Positions 16,679 through 25,403 of a stretch of DNA of 64,000 nt are shown in pieces. The notes beneath the pieces were generated by a model. That model saw only the letters and a program-made list of their open reading frames with translations, did not search any database and had not been told where the DNA came from. Source of the DNA: Rhodococcus jostii NBRC 16295 (lineage in GTDB: Bacteria > Actinomycetota > Actinomycetes > Mycobacteriales > Mycobacteriaceae); assembly GCF_001894825.1 (NCBI RefSeq), contig NZ_BCWY01000034.1:27388-91387 (forward strand). The letters run 5' to 3'. The position numbers and the translations under genes are program-made. Position 1 is the first letter of the stretch; each line of letters starts with the position of its first letter.

Positions 16679-17926
16679 ATGAGAACGGCTACCGTCGGCA
16701 CCTCGAGACGATTGAGGATTTCGATGGTCTCGGCCAACGCCAGTCCGCTCGACATCTCGGACGGCGCCGACGTCGGGGGCCAGAGCATTCACCTTGCCGA
16801 ACTGTCGGCCGCTCTCACCAGGGAGGGGCACGACGTCACCGTCTACACCCGGGCGGAGAGGGACGACGTCCCCGAACGGGTCACGACCTCGGGCGGGTAC
16901 ACCGTCGTGCACGTGCCGGTCGGGCCGGCCCGACGCATGCCGGAAGCCGAGATCCTGCCGCTGATGGGTGCATTCGGCAGCTTCCTGAAGACCGAATGGG
17001 AAGCCGAGCGACCCGACATCGTCCACGCCCACTACTGGATGTCGGGGATCGCGACGCAACTCGCCGCTCGCACGCTCGGCATTCCGGTGGTCCAGACGTT
17101 CCATGCGCTGGGGGTGGTCGAGCAGAGATTCGAGCACGGGGAGCCGTCGAGCACGCACAGCCGAATTCACTTGGAACAGTTGATCGCCCGCGGAGCAACG
17201 CGAGTCGTGGCGACGTGCACGGACGAGGTCTTCGAACTCTCCCACCTCGGCCTGCCCCGCTCGCGCACGTCGGTGGTCCCATCCGGTGTCGACGTCGCCG
17301 AGTTCACGCCCGACGGCCGCGCCGACGAGAAGGGCAAGCGCCATCGCCTCGTCATGGTCGGCAGACTGGCGCCGAGCAAGGGCTTCGACACCGCCATCGA
17401 GGCGCTCGCCCACTTCCCCGACACCGAACTCGTCATCGCCGGCGGGCCGGCCGCCGACGAGGTCTCCGACGATCCCGAGGCGTCGCGGCTGCTGACGCTG
17501 GCCCGTGAAGCGAAGGTGCGCAACCGGGTACAGATCGTGGGGCGTGTGCCGCGAAATGCCATGCCGTCACTGCTGCGTTCCGCAGATGCCGTCGTGTGCA
17601 CCCCGTGGTACGAGCCGTTCGGCATGGTCCCGCTCGAGGCGATGGCCTGCGGAACCCCGGTGGTGGCGTCCGCCGTCGGCGGTATGCGGGACACGGTGGT
17701 CGACGGGATCACGGGACGCTTGATCTCGCCCCGCAACCCGGTCCGCCTGGCCGAGGCCCTGCGGCAGATCTTCGACGACGACGCCCTGCGCACCGGTTAC
17801 GGTATGGCGGGCTGCGACCGCGCGCGGGCACGCTACTCGTGGGACCGTGTCGCCACCGACACCCTCCGCGCCTACGGGCGCTGCGTGTCGGCGCCTCCGC
17901 GCACGAGTCGAACCGGTGCCCACTGA
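16679..17926 (+). CDS. GT4-type glycosyltransferase
   Basis: A 415-residue GT-B glycosyltransferase. The N-terminal half has the acceptor-side loop GGQSIHLAELSAALTREGH. The donor half carries VGRLAPSKGFDTAIEA and the E-x7-E motif in EPFGMVPLEAMACGTPVVA. It resembles MshA-like or mannosyl-type GT4 enzymes. The substrate is unknown. The start is uncertain: ATG 16679 (MRTATVG) was preferred, with ATG 16628 as alternative, and neither has a strong ribosome binding site. Its TGA falls in the loop of a 16-base hairpin. Confidence 0.88.
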   Translation: MRTATVGTSRRLRISMVSANASPLDISDGADVGGQSIHLAELSAALTREGHDVTVYTRAERDDVPERVTTSGGYTVVHVPVGPARRMPEAEILPLMGAFGSFLKTEWEAERPDIVHAHYWMSGIATQLAARTLGIPVVQTFHALGVVEQRFEHGEPSSTHSRIHLEQLIARGATRVVATCTDEVFELSHLGLPRSRTSVVPSGVDVAEFTPDGRADEKGKRHRLVMVGRLAPSKGFDTAIEALAHFPDTELVIAGGPAADEVSDDPEASRLLTLAREAKVRNRVQIVGRVPRNAMPSLLRSADAVVCTPWYEPFGMVPLEAMACGTPVVASAVGGMRDTVVDGITGRLISPRNPVRLAEALRQIFDDDALRTGYGMAGCDRARARYSWDRVATDTLRAYGRCVSAPPRTSRTGAH

Positions 17927-17944
17927 GCGTGGGCACCGGTTCGA
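17908..17944. terminator. Bidirectional terminator overlapping the glycosyltransferase stop
   Basis: TCGAACCGGTGCCCAC (17908-17923) and its exact complement (17929-17944) flank the loop TGAGC, which contains the stop codon. It lies between convergent genes; no long T tract follows. Confidence 0.65.
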
Positions 17945-17948
17945 TCGA

Positions 17949-18416
17949 TCAGGCCGTTCTGCCGTGCCAGGCCCCGAGGGCACTGTCCACGGACGCGAAG
18001 CACGGGTAACTCGACTCCTGGCCGGCCGCCCTGAGCAGGCGGTAGACCGGACGGCCGCAGATCATCGCCCACGTCCGCCCGTCCCGGACGTTTCTCGCGT
18101 GCACGGTGTCGAGCACCGACAGACCCGCGGTACCGATGAAGTCCACCTTCGACATGTCGAGGATGAACTGCCCCTCCGGCGAAATCTGCGTGCACACGTA
18201 GTCGCGGAAGACCGGTGCACTGAACAGGTCGATCTCGCCTCGCACCCCTACCAACACCACCCCGGAACCGAGTCGCTCGGAAGTGAATTCCGCGCTCGCA
18301 CAGCGTGTCGGAGCGGAACCGACGGCCGAGAGCGTTACTCTCGGCGTGTAACCGGTACCGAACTCCGTGCCCGAACACGCCAGTTCAGGTTCTGGGACCC
18401 CTGCACCAACAGACAT
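17949..18416 (-). CDS. STAS domain protein (anti-sigma factor antagonist type)
   Basis: A 155-residue protein with a 45-residue N-terminal extension and a STAS domain. The conserved loop reads DMSKVDFIGTAGLSVLD. The residue at the usual phospho-acceptor serine is threonine (T96, GTAGL). Such proteins bind RsbW-type kinases to free a stress sigma factor; an RsbW/SigF pair lies 1.2 kb away, so partnership is plausible. Start ATG 18416. Confidence 0.82.
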   Translation of the reverse strand: MSVGAGVPEPELACSGTEFGTGYTPRVTLSAVGSAPTRCASAEFTSERLGSGVVLVGVRGEIDLFSAPVFRDYVCTQISPEGQFILDMSKVDFIGTAGLSVLDTVHARNVRDGRTWAMICGRPVYRLLRAAGQESSYPCFASVDSALGAWHGRTA

Positions 18417-18557
18417 GGCTCACCCCATCTCGAACATTGAGTAGGGAAGCGGAGCACTTGCAGACAGACCCGACCTCGGACACATGACACTGTCTGCTAC
18501 GGCAGCGCTTCCCGACATCGGCTGTGTGTTCAACCTCGGTTCGAGACTACTCCCGCC

Positions 18558-18571
18558 TGTGATGTGTCACA
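18558..18571. promoter_or_regulatory. Dyad upstream of the STAS gene
   Basis: TGTGA-TGTG-TCACA is a perfect dyad about 140 bases before the STAS start. The four-base spacing does not fit a Crp/GlxR site (six). The binding factor is unknown. Confidence 0.3.
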
Positions 18572-18615
18572 AGGAAATAACAGATACTCGCGACCTCATT
18601 TGCCCAGGTGAGCGA

Positions 18616-19383
18616 TTACAAACCGTTACGCACGGGTGCACGCCCGGAAACAGTCGCGACGACACGTTCTGCGACCACGCGCAGTTTGACGTTCTCCCGC
18701 TGCGAACGAGCAACGAGAACGTCGAACGCGGTCTCGGCGTCGAGACCGCGCAGCGCCATCACGATTCCCTTCGCCTGGTCGATGACCGCGCGTGTACGCA
18801 CGGCAATGCGAAGCTGTTCGATCAGATTTCGCGCTTCGCCGTGCCGACGCGCATTGCGCACCGCGACGGCTGCCGCCTCCACGTACAACTCGAGCACGGA
18901 TTCGTCCATCCGATGGAAGGCGTGCGGCAATACGCCGTACAGAGTCAGCGCGCCGGGCTGCTCCGAGCGGGGCAGCAACGGCACGGACAGATAGCTGTGC
19001 ACACCGGCCTGTTCGGAACTCGCGGCGTACGCGGGCCACCTCTCGTGCGCTCCCGCGCGGTCGGCCCGCACGGTGTCGGCGGAGCGTGCCGCGTCGAGCG
19101 AAGGGCCTTCGCCGAAGCGGTGTTGTAACTCCTGCAGGCGCGCCACCTCGTCCGACGTCGCCGCCGCCGTGACGGGACCCGCCGGCCGGAGAACGGTGAC
19201 CCCGGCCATCGCCGCACCCGGGAACGCCTGGACTATCTGAAGGCACAGCGTGTGCAGTACGACGTTGGCCTCGTCCTCGGTCTCGAGTAACTCGAGAACC
19301 GATTCGAGCGACGCGGTGACGGCGTCGGCGTTCGCGGTGTCGACGTCACTCGTCAACGTGTGCAGGTGAATCTCGTCAGGCAT
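18616..19383 (-). CDS. GAF-ANTAR response regulator
   Basis: A 255-residue protein with an N-terminal GAF sensor domain (about residues 25-180) and a C-terminal ANTAR RNA-binding domain (VRTRAVIDQAKGIVMALRG, about residues 193-250). ANTAR proteins prevent transcription termination by binding paired hairpins in nascent RNA. The signal and RNA targets are unknown. It is divergent from the rsbW-sigF operon and next to a STAS gene, so it belongs to a stress-signalling cluster. Start ATG 19383. Confidence 0.9.
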   Translation of the reverse strand: MPDEIHLHTLTSDVDTANADAVTASLESVLELLETEDEANVVLHTLCLQIVQAFPGAAMAGVTVLRPAGPVTAAATSDEVARLQELQHRFGEGPSLDAARSADTVRADRAGAHERWPAYAASSEQAGVHSYLSVPLLPRSEQPGALTLYGVLPHAFHRMDESVLELYVEAAAVAVRNARRHGEARNLIEQLRIAVRTRAVIDQAKGIVMALRGLDAETAFDVLVARSQRENVKLRVVAERVVATVSGRAPVRNGL

Positions 19384-19477
19384 CCCGCTCGTCTCCCGTG
19401 ACCACCATGCCCTGCGAGGGCCTGAGGAACGCTGATGGTGCCGCCCACACTACTCGGGCAAACGTACTGATCGGACT

Positions 19478-19504
19478 GGTTTGATCGGCCCTGTTCTGCG
19501 GTAT
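19478..19504 (+). promoter_or_regulatory. Candidate SigF/SigB-type promoter
   Basis: GGTTT (19478-19482) and CGGTAT (19499-19504) are separated by 16 bases, close to the actinobacterial SigF pattern GGTTT-N15-17-GGGTAT. It precedes the rsbW-sigF operon by about 100 bases, implying autoregulation. Confidence 0.5.
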
Positions 19505-19601
19505 TCCACCTGCGGTGTCGCCGGATCGCTACCCTGATTTCTCAGCAGCGCGAGCCGACCCACCGCCCGCGTAAGCCCGGTACGCCCGACCCGGAGGTCT
19601 C

Positions 19602-20036
19602 ATGGCCATCGCCAAGACAATCGAACCCGACCAGGATCACACACATCCCGTCGTCGAACTGCGCGTGCGAGCAACGCCCGATCAGCTCTCCGTACTGCGC
19701 GCCCTGGCAGCAACCGTTGCCATCCACGAAGACTTCGACCTCGACTCCATCGCCGACATCAAACTGGCCATGGACGAGATCTGTACCCAGCTGATCGTCC
19801 GGGCCACACCGGACGCGGTCCTGGTGTGCCGCCTGCAATATCTCGACGGCACACTGCGAGTCGACGTGTCGAGCACCACCACGTCGGTCGACTCTCTCGG
19901 CGAGCGTTCGTTCGCCTGGCACGTACTCAACGCCCTGACCGATTCGGTCGATCTGAAACAGGAACGCGATCCCACCACCGCCGGGTTCGTGACCACCATG
20001 GAATTCACCAAGGTGAAGAACGGCCTGAGTCTGTGA
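19602..20036 (+). CDS. RsbW-like anti-sigma factor (HATPase_c_2)
   Basis: A 144-residue GHKL-type anti-sigma factor of the UsfX/RsbW family. The N-box region is DIKLAMDEICTQLIV, and the C-terminal part ends in a strand rich in Thr (GFVTTMEFTK). It should bind and inhibit the SigF-like factor encoded directly downstream, whose GTG start overlaps this stop as GTGA. GGAGG precedes the ATG. The classical asparagine of the N-box is not evident, as in other mycobacterial UsfX proteins. Confidence 0.85.
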   Translation: MAIAKTIEPDQDHTHPVVELRVRATPDQLSVLRALAATVAIHEDFDLDSIADIKLAMDEICTQLIVRATPDAVLVCRLQYLDGTLRVDVSSTTTSVDSLGERSFAWHVLNALTDSVDLKQERDPTTAGFVTTMEFTKVKNGLSL

Positions 20037-20830
20037 CGTCCCATACTCACAGTGGGGGGCACACGGCCCGTTGGCCGGACGAGTATCAGGACGTCACAGC
20101 AATGTTCGAACGGATGGCAGCCCTCGACGAGGGCGACCCCCGGCGCAGCAGACTGCGCGACGCCGTCGTGACTCGCTGCCTTCCCCTCGCCGAGCACATC
20201 GCCCGCCGTTTCGACGGCCGCGGGGAGGCGCACGACGATCTGGTCCAGGTCGCGCGTCTCGGCCTGGTCAACTCGGTAGACCGGTTCGACGTCGAGCGTG
20301 GCTCCGACTTCGTGTCGTTCGCCGTCCCCACCATCATGGGTGAGGTACGACGGCATTTCCGCGACACCGGGTGGGCGGTCCGGGTGCCGCGCCGCATGAA
20401 GGAACTGCATCTCGCACTCAGCCAGGCCGTCGCCGAACTGTCCCAGAGCCTCGGCCACGCCCCCACCGTCAGCGAACTCGCCGAGCACCTCGACCTCGAA
20501 CAGGAGGAGGTGGCGCAGGGTCTTCTCGCCGGCAATGCGTATCAGACGGTGTCCGTCGACAACACGTCCTCCGATCGCGCCGGCGAGCTGTCCATGGTGG
20601 AAACACTCGGCGACTACGACGCCGCGATGGACGACGTCGAGAACCACGAAACCTTGCGCCCTCTGCTCCAATCACTGCCCGAACGGGAGCGGACCGTTCT
20701 CATGCTGCGGTTCTTCGGCAACATGACGCAGACCCAGATCGCCGATCGCGTCGGCATCTCGCAGATGCACGTCTCGCGCCTGCTGGCGAAGACATTGGCA
20801 TCGTTGCGAGACCAACTCGGGGATCAGTGA
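20033..20830 (+). CDS. sigF: SigF/SigB-family stress sigma factor
   Basis: A 265-residue group 3 sigma factor. Region 2 includes DDLVQVARLGLVNSVDRFD and the core-binding/-10 segment through MGEVRRHFRD. Region 3 and region 4 follow (MTQTQIADRVGISQMHVSRLLAK). Length and order match SigF. Translation is coupled to the anti-sigma gene by a four-base overlap. It likely drives general stress genes. Confidence 0.88.
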   Translation: MTSHTHSGGHTARWPDEYQDVTAMFERMAALDEGDPRRSRLRDAVVTRCLPLAEHIARRFDGRGEAHDDLVQVARLGLVNSVDRFDVERGSDFVSFAVPTIMGEVRRHFRDTGWAVRVPRRMKELHLALSQAVAELSQSLGHAPTVSELAEHLDLEQEEVAQGLLAGNAYQTVSVDNTSSDRAGELSMVETLGDYDAAMDDVENHETLRPLLQSLPERERTVLMLRFFGNMTQTQIADRVGISQMHVSRLLAKTLASLRDQLGDQ

Positions 20831-20831
20831 G

Positions 20832-21872
20832 TCAGATCGTTGCCGTGTCGATCACGAATCGGTACCGCACGTCGCTGGCGACGACCCGGTCGTAGGCGTC
20901 GTCGATCTCGCCCGCGGAGATCACCTCGATCTCGGCGCCGATGTCGTGCTCGGCACAGAAGTTCAGCATCTCCTGGGTCTGAGCTATGCCGCCCACCATC
21001 GAACCGGCCAGGCTGCGACGGTTGGCCGCGAGACTGAACGCGCGCACCTCGATCGGCTTCTCCGGCAGTCCCAGTTCGACGAGGGTGCCGTTGATCGCGA
21101 GCATCGACAGGTAGGCGTCGATGTCGAGATTCACCGAGACGGTGTTGACGATGAGATCGAACTTTCCACGCAACTGCCTGAATGTGTCCGGATCGGAGGT
21201 GGCGTAGTAGTGGTCGGCTCCGAACTTCAGCCCGTCGTCCTTCTTGCCGAGGGACTGGCTGAGCACGGTGACCTCGGCGCCCATCGCGTGCGCGATCTTC
21301 ACACCGACGTGCCCGAGACCGCCCATTCCGATGACCGCGACCTTCTTCCCCGGCCCGGCGCCCCAGTGTGCGAGGGGTGAGTACAGGGTGATGCCGGCGC
21401 AGAGCAGCGGCGCCGCGACGTCCAACTCGAGCCCGTCGGGGATGGACAGGACGAATCGTTCCGTCACGACGATGTGCGTCGAGTAGCCACCCTGGGTCCG
21501 CTCGCCGTCACGCCCCGTGGCGTTGTACGTTCCCGTGACCCGGTCGAAGCAGTACTGCTCCTCGTCGGCCCGGCACGCGTCGCACTCTCCGCAGGAGTCG
21601 ACGAAGCAGCCGACGCCGACGCGGTCGCCGACCTGATATTTCGTGACCTCGGATCCGACCGCACTCACCACGCCCGCGATCTCGTGACCGGGGACCACCG
21701 GATACCGGGTCCCGCCCCACTCGTTGCGGGCGGTGTGGATGTCGGAGTGGCAGATGCCGGCGAAGGCGATCTCGATGAGCACGTCGAGCGGTCCGAGCTC
21801 GCGGCGATCGATGGTGGTCTTCTCGAACGGGCCTTCGGCGGACGTCACTGCGTATGCGGCTGCGGTAACCAT
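20832..21872 (-). CDS. Zinc-dependent NAD(P) alcohol dehydrogenase (AdhC/CAD type)
   Basis: A 346-residue medium-chain dehydrogenase. Catalytic zinc ligands are in GICHSDIH and GHE. The structural zinc set is [15 protein letters not shown]. The nucleotide motif is [11 protein letters not shown]. It fits the cinnamyl-alcohol/YahK-AdhC branch that reduces aldehydes with NADPH. Start ATG 21872 (MVTAAAYAV). It is convergent with sigF, with one base between stops. Confidence 0.92.
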   Translation of the reverse strand: MVTAAAYAVTSAEGPFEKTTIDRRELGPLDVLIEIAFAGICHSDIHTARNEWGGTRYPVVPGHEIAGVVSAVGSEVTKYQVGDRVGVGCFVDSCGECDACRADEEQYCFDRVTGTYNATGRDGERTQGGYSTHIVVTERFVLSIPDGLELDVAAPLLCAGITLYSPLAHWGAGPGKKVAVIGMGGLGHVGVKIAHAMGAEVTVLSQSLGKKDDGLKFGADHYYATSDPDTFRQLRGKFDLIVNTVSVNLDIDAYLSMLAINGTLVELGLPEKPIEVRAFSLAANRRSLAGSMVGGIAQTQEMLNFCAEHDIGAEIEVISAGEIDDAYDRVVASDVRYRFVIDTATI

Positions 21873-21908
21873 GCTTACATGCCTACATGTTTGCGCGTCC
21901 GAACGCAC

Positions 21909-21942
21909 GTTCGGGGCCACCGCTCACGCGGTGACCCCGAAC
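21909..21942 (-). terminator. Terminator after metE
   Basis: GTTCGGGGCCACCGC and GCGGTGACCCCGAAC form a 15-base stem with one mismatch and a TCAC loop, just after the metE stop codon. Confidence 0.7.
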
Positions 21943-21968
21943 ACGGTGACGCCCGACACGCCGAGGAA

Positions 21969-24263
21969 TCAGTCCTCGAACTCTTCCTTCTCTGCCCGGC
22001 GGCGCAGGCGCCTCGCGGCCGCCACCAGATTGCGCAGCGAGGGCTCGAGCTGCCAGTAGTGGCGGGTCTTCAGGCCACCGTCCGGGTTGGCCCACAACCG
22101 TTCCAGCGAGACCGACTCGCTGGCCTCGGTGAGCAGTTCGTCCAGCTCGTCGATATCCGGAATCCGGGCCGACCGGCTCTCGTACACACCCGGTCCGACA
22201 CCGTGGGTCAGCGCCCGCTCCTTGATCGCACCGAGCACCCACGTGATGGAGCGCGTCGCCACGATCGCCGTCACGTCCGCATCGAGCCGTTCGATGGCGT
22301 CGACCACCGACGCCCGGCTCGTGTACGTGAGATGCGTGTGGATCTGCGTCTCCGGTTTCGCCCCACCCGTCGCGAGACGGAACGCGTCGACCGCCCACTC
22401 CAGGTAGGCCTCGCGGCCGTTCTCCCGCAACGGCAGCAGTTCGCGGATGGCCGGCTCGTCGACCTGGATGATCGCGATTCCCGCCGCCTCGAGGTCGGCG
22501 ATCTCGTCGCGGATCACCAACGCCAGCTGGTCGGCCGTCTCGTACAGCGGCTGATCCTGCCGGACGAACGACCGCGCGATCATCGTCACCGGACCGGTGA
22601 GCATGCCCTTGACCGGCTTGTCCGTCAGCGACTGCGCGTACGCGATCCACTCGACGGTCATCGGCTTGGGCCGCGACACGTCCCCGTAGAGGATCGGTGG
22701 ACGTGTACACCGCGAGCCGTAAGCCTGCACCCAGCCGTTGTGGGTGAAGGCATACCCTTCGAGAAGCTCCGCGAAGTACTGCACCATGTCGTTGCGTTCG
22801 TGCTCGCCGTGCACGAAGACGTCGAGACCGATGTCTTCCTGCAACCGGATCGTGCCCTCGATCTCGGCCTGGATCCGCTTGTAGTACACCTCCCACTCGA
22901 GGCGTCCCTGACCCAGCTCGTACCGGGCCTGACGGATCGCGTCCGTCTGAGGGAACGAGCCGAGGGTCGTCGCCGGAACCAGCGGCAGGTCGAGGCGCTC
23001 CTGCTGGGCGACCCGCCTCTCCTCGTACGGAACCCGGATGCGGTCGGCGGGCTTGATCGCGTTGACCCGTGCCCGCACGGCGTGCTTGAGCTTGAAGTGC
23101 ACCGACGTCGGACGCTTGCGCCACTTGTCGGACGGCCCCTCGGTCAGAGCCTTGGCCAGCGAGACCACCTCGCCGACCTTCTGCTTCGCGAACGCGAGCC
23201 GGTCCGCGACGTCGCCCGGGATGTCGTACTCGGACAACACGTCGTACGGCACGTGCAGCAACGACGTCGACGTCGACACCACGAGATCCGGCACGACGTC
23301 CTTCAACGTGTTCAGGTACGTCAGCGTGTTGTACCGGTCGACGCGCCAGACGTTGCGGCCGTCGACCACGCCGGCGTAGATGCGCTTGCGCTTGATCCCC
23401 GGGATCTTCGCCAGCTCGTCGGCACTGAGCCGGTGACTGACGAGATCGAGGCCGAGGGCCTCGACCTTGGTGGAGGCCAGGATCGCGAGGGCCTCGCCGA
23501 GATGTCCGTACGGACCGGTCACCAGGATGCGGGGACGCAACGGCGCGTGCGACAACTTCTCGTACACGCGAGCCAGCGCGGCCAGCTCCTCCGGGGTGCG
23601 GTCCTCGGTGAACGACGGCTCGTCCAGCTGGACGCAGGTGGCGCCCGCCTTCGCGAGCTCCTCGAACAGCCGCTCGTACTCCGGCAGCAATTTGTCCAGC
23701 AGGTCGAGGGTCGAGAAACCGTGCCGCTTCGACGTCGGACCGACCTTCGACAGCAGCAGCAGCGACACGGGGCCCAGCACGACGGGACGCAGTTCGATCC
23801 CACGCGCCTTCGCCCGCTCGAACTCGTCCATCACCGTCTCCGACCGCAGCGAGAACTCGGTGTTCTCGTCCAGTTCGGGCTGACGGTAGTGGTAGTTGGT
23901 GCCGAAGAAACGCACCAGCTCGAGCGGCGGGAAGTCCGGCTTGCCACGCGCGAGTGTGAAGTAGAAGTCCAACGGGTCGAGCTGATTCTCGAGCGGAGCG
24001 AACCGCTCGGGCACGGCACCGAACAGCAACGCGTTGTCGAGTACGTGGTCGTAGTAGGAGAACGTGTTGCCCGGGACCTGGGTCAGACCGGTCGCGGCAA
24101 GCTCACTCCATGTCTCCTCCTGGAGATCCCGGGCGACGGCGACGAGTTCTTCCTTCGTGCTCGTGCCGTGCCAGTAGGACTCGAGGGCACGCTTGAGTTC
24201 GCGGCGAGGTCCGATGCGGGGATACCCCAGGATGCTGGATCCGTATGCTGCGGTGCTGGACAT
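21969..24263 (-). CDS. metE: MetE-family methionine synthase lacking canonical zinc ligands
   Basis: A 764-residue two-domain protein of the cobalamin-independent methionine synthase family, which normally transfers methyl from methyl-tetrahydrofolate to homocysteine. Substrate-side motifs are intact: GSFPQT, HGEHERNDMV, NGWVQAYGSRC, LTDKPVKGMLTGPVT and VDEPAIRELLPL. The zinc site is not. Of E. coli ligands H641, C643, E665 and C726, only the histidine remains (H644 in IHTHLTY). The other positions are T646, V668 (AIVATRS) and G729 (NPDGGLKTR), all at a constant offset of three. It may be zinc-independent, use another metal, or have another substrate. A strong hairpin and a terminator flank it. 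Start ATG 24263 has AAAGG upstream. Confidence 0.9.
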   Translation of the reverse strand: MSSTAAYGSSILGYPRIGPRRELKRALESYWHGTSTKEELVAVARDLQEETWSELAATGLTQVPGNTFSYYDHVLDNALLFGAVPERFAPLENQLDPLDFYFTLARGKPDFPPLELVRFFGTNYHYRQPELDENTEFSLRSETVMDEFERAKARGIELRPVVLGPVSLLLLSKVGPTSKRHGFSTLDLLDKLLPEYERLFEELAKAGATCVQLDEPSFTEDRTPEELAALARVYEKLSHAPLRPRILVTGPYGHLGEALAILASTKVEALGLDLVSHRLSADELAKIPGIKRKRIYAGVVDGRNVWRVDRYNTLTYLNTLKDVVPDLVVSTSTSLLHVPYDVLSEYDIPGDVADRLAFAKQKVGEVVSLAKALTEGPSDKWRKRPTSVHFKLKHAVRARVNAIKPADRIRVPYEERRVAQQERLDLPLVPATTLGSFPQTDAIRQARYELGQGRLEWEVYYKRIQAEIEGTIRLQEDIGLDVFVHGEHERNDMVQYFAELLEGYAFTHNGWVQAYGSRCTRPPILYGDVSRPKPMTVEWIAYAQSLTDKPVKGMLTGPVTMIARSFVRQDQPLYETADQLALVIRDEIADLEAAGIAIIQVDEPAIRELLPLRENGREAYLEWAVDAFRLATGGAKPETQIHTHLTYTSRASVVDAIERLDADVTAIVATRSITWVLGAIKERALTHGVGPGVYESRSARIPDIDELDELLTEASESVSLERLWANPDGGLKTRHYWQLEPSLRNLVAAARRLRRRAEKEEFED

Positions 24264-24322
24264 GCGGTCGACCTTTCTGGGCTCAGTCCAGTGGCTGAGA
24301 ATGCCTCTGGGCTCGATGCACG

Positions 24323-24364
24323 TGTGCGCCTCCCACAACCGCCAGTGGTCGTGAAAGGCGCACA
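24323..24364 (-). terminator. Long hairpin between fadB2 and metE
   Basis: In minus-strand RNA, TGTGCGCCT and AGGCGCACA close a stem continued through U-G pairs to CACGACC/GGUUGUG with loop ACUGGC, nearly 18 continuous pairs. It starts 22 bases after the fadB2 stop and lies about 60 bases before metE. It could terminate fadB2 or act in the metE leader; no U tract follows. Confidence 0.55.
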
Positions 24365-24386
24365 GGTGTAGTCGCCTACCTACCTA

Positions 24387-25283
24387 CTAGCTGGCCTTCT
24401 TGCTGGCACGGCCGTTGTCGCCGTACTCGTAGAAGCCCGCGCCGGACTTCTTGCCGACCAACCCGGCCTCGACCATGCGAAGCAGCAGCGGCGGCGCCGA
24501 GTAGAGGGGCTCCTTGAACTCCTCGTACATGGAGTCGGCGATGGACTTGACCGTGTCCAGGCCCACCAGGTCGGTCAACGCGAGCGGACCCATCGGGTGT
24601 GCGAGGCCGAGAACCGTTGCCTTGTCGATGTCTTCCTTGGTGGCGAACCCGGACTCCACCATGCGGATCGCGGAGAGCAGGTACGGCACCAGGAGGGCGT
24701 TGACGACGAACCCGGAACGGTCCGCGGAACGGACGACCTGCTTGCCCAGCACATCGCTCGCGAAGGCCTCGGCCCGCTCGGACACCGACTTGCTCGTCTT
24801 GAGCGTGGTCACCAACTCGACGAGGGGAAGCACCGGCACCGGGTTGAAGAAGTGCATCCCGATGACCCGTTCCGGGGACTTCGTGGCGATGCCCAGCTTC
24901 ATGATCGGGATCGACGACGTGTTGGACGCCAGCACGGCGTTCGGATCCGTGACGACCTGATCGAGCTCGGTGAAGATTTCACTCTTCACCTTCTCGTCCT
25001 CGACGACGGCCTCCACGACGAGCTGCCGGTCCGCGAAATCACCCAGGTCGGAGGTGAAACGCAGCCGCCAGGCGGCCTGCTCACGCTCGCGCTCGGTGAT
25101 CTTGCCACTGCTCACGCCGCGGTCGAGCGAACGCAGGATGCGCGAACGCCCCGCCGCCGCAAGCTCGCGGGTCTGCTCGAACACCAGAACATCGACGTGC
25201 GCGCGAGCGCACACCTCTGCGATTCCGGCACCCATGATCCCGGCGCCGATCACGCCGACGCGCTGAATCTTTTCGCTGGTCAC
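24387..25283 (-). CDS. fadB2: 3-hydroxybutyryl-CoA dehydrogenase
   Basis: A 298-residue 3-hydroxyacyl-CoA dehydrogenase. The NAD motif is GVIGAGIMGAGIAE, the catalytic His-Glu region is GMHFFNPVPVLPLVELV, and the C-terminal domain contains GFVVNALLVPYL and LGLAHPMGPLALTDLVGLD. It interconverts acetoacetyl-CoA and 3-hydroxybutyryl-CoA in fatty-acid or polyhydroxybutyrate metabolism. The start GTG 25283 is preceded by AAGGAG. It lies downstream of icl as fadB2 does in M. tuberculosis, but a strong hairpin separates them here. Confidence 0.92.
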   Translation of the reverse strand: MTSEKIQRVGVIGAGIMGAGIAEVCARAHVDVLVFEQTRELAAAGRSRILRSLDRGVSSGKITEREREQAAWRLRFTSDLGDFADRQLVVEAVVEDEKVKSEIFTELDQVVTDPNAVLASNTSSIPIMKLGIATKSPERVIGMHFFNPVPVLPLVELVTTLKTSKSVSERAEAFASDVLGKQVVRSADRSGFVVNALLVPYLLSAIRMVESGFATKEDIDKATVLGLAHPMGPLALTDLVGLDTVKSIADSMYEEFKEPLYSAPPLLLRMVEAGLVGKKSGAGFYEYGDNGRASKKAS

Positions 25284-25314
25284 GTCAGCTCCTTTTCGTC
25301 TAGTGGAGTCGTCG

Positions 25315-25351
25315 CCCGGGGAGGGGCCCTGTTACAGGCCCCTCCCCGGGG
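25315..25351 (-). terminator. Terminator after icl
   Basis: CCCGGGGAGGGGCC and GGCCCCTCCCCGGG (with a one-base bulge, loop around GTTAC) form a very GC-rich stem between icl and fadB2. No T tract follows. Confidence 0.65.
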
Positions 25352-25403
25352 TCGGGTTGATCAGGTGAAACCTTGATCGGTCGAAGCCTGTGGAGAACAA
25401 GGC

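Noticed and set aside
21474..24371. Very long open frame antisense to metE
   Set aside because: It is a GC-rich shadow of the metE frame, has no recognisable domains, and covers the metE promoter and stop.
24264..24386. Cobalamin or SAM riboswitch before metE
   Set aside because: The interval is too short, and no B12 box or SAM core motif could be matched; only a simple long hairpin is seen.
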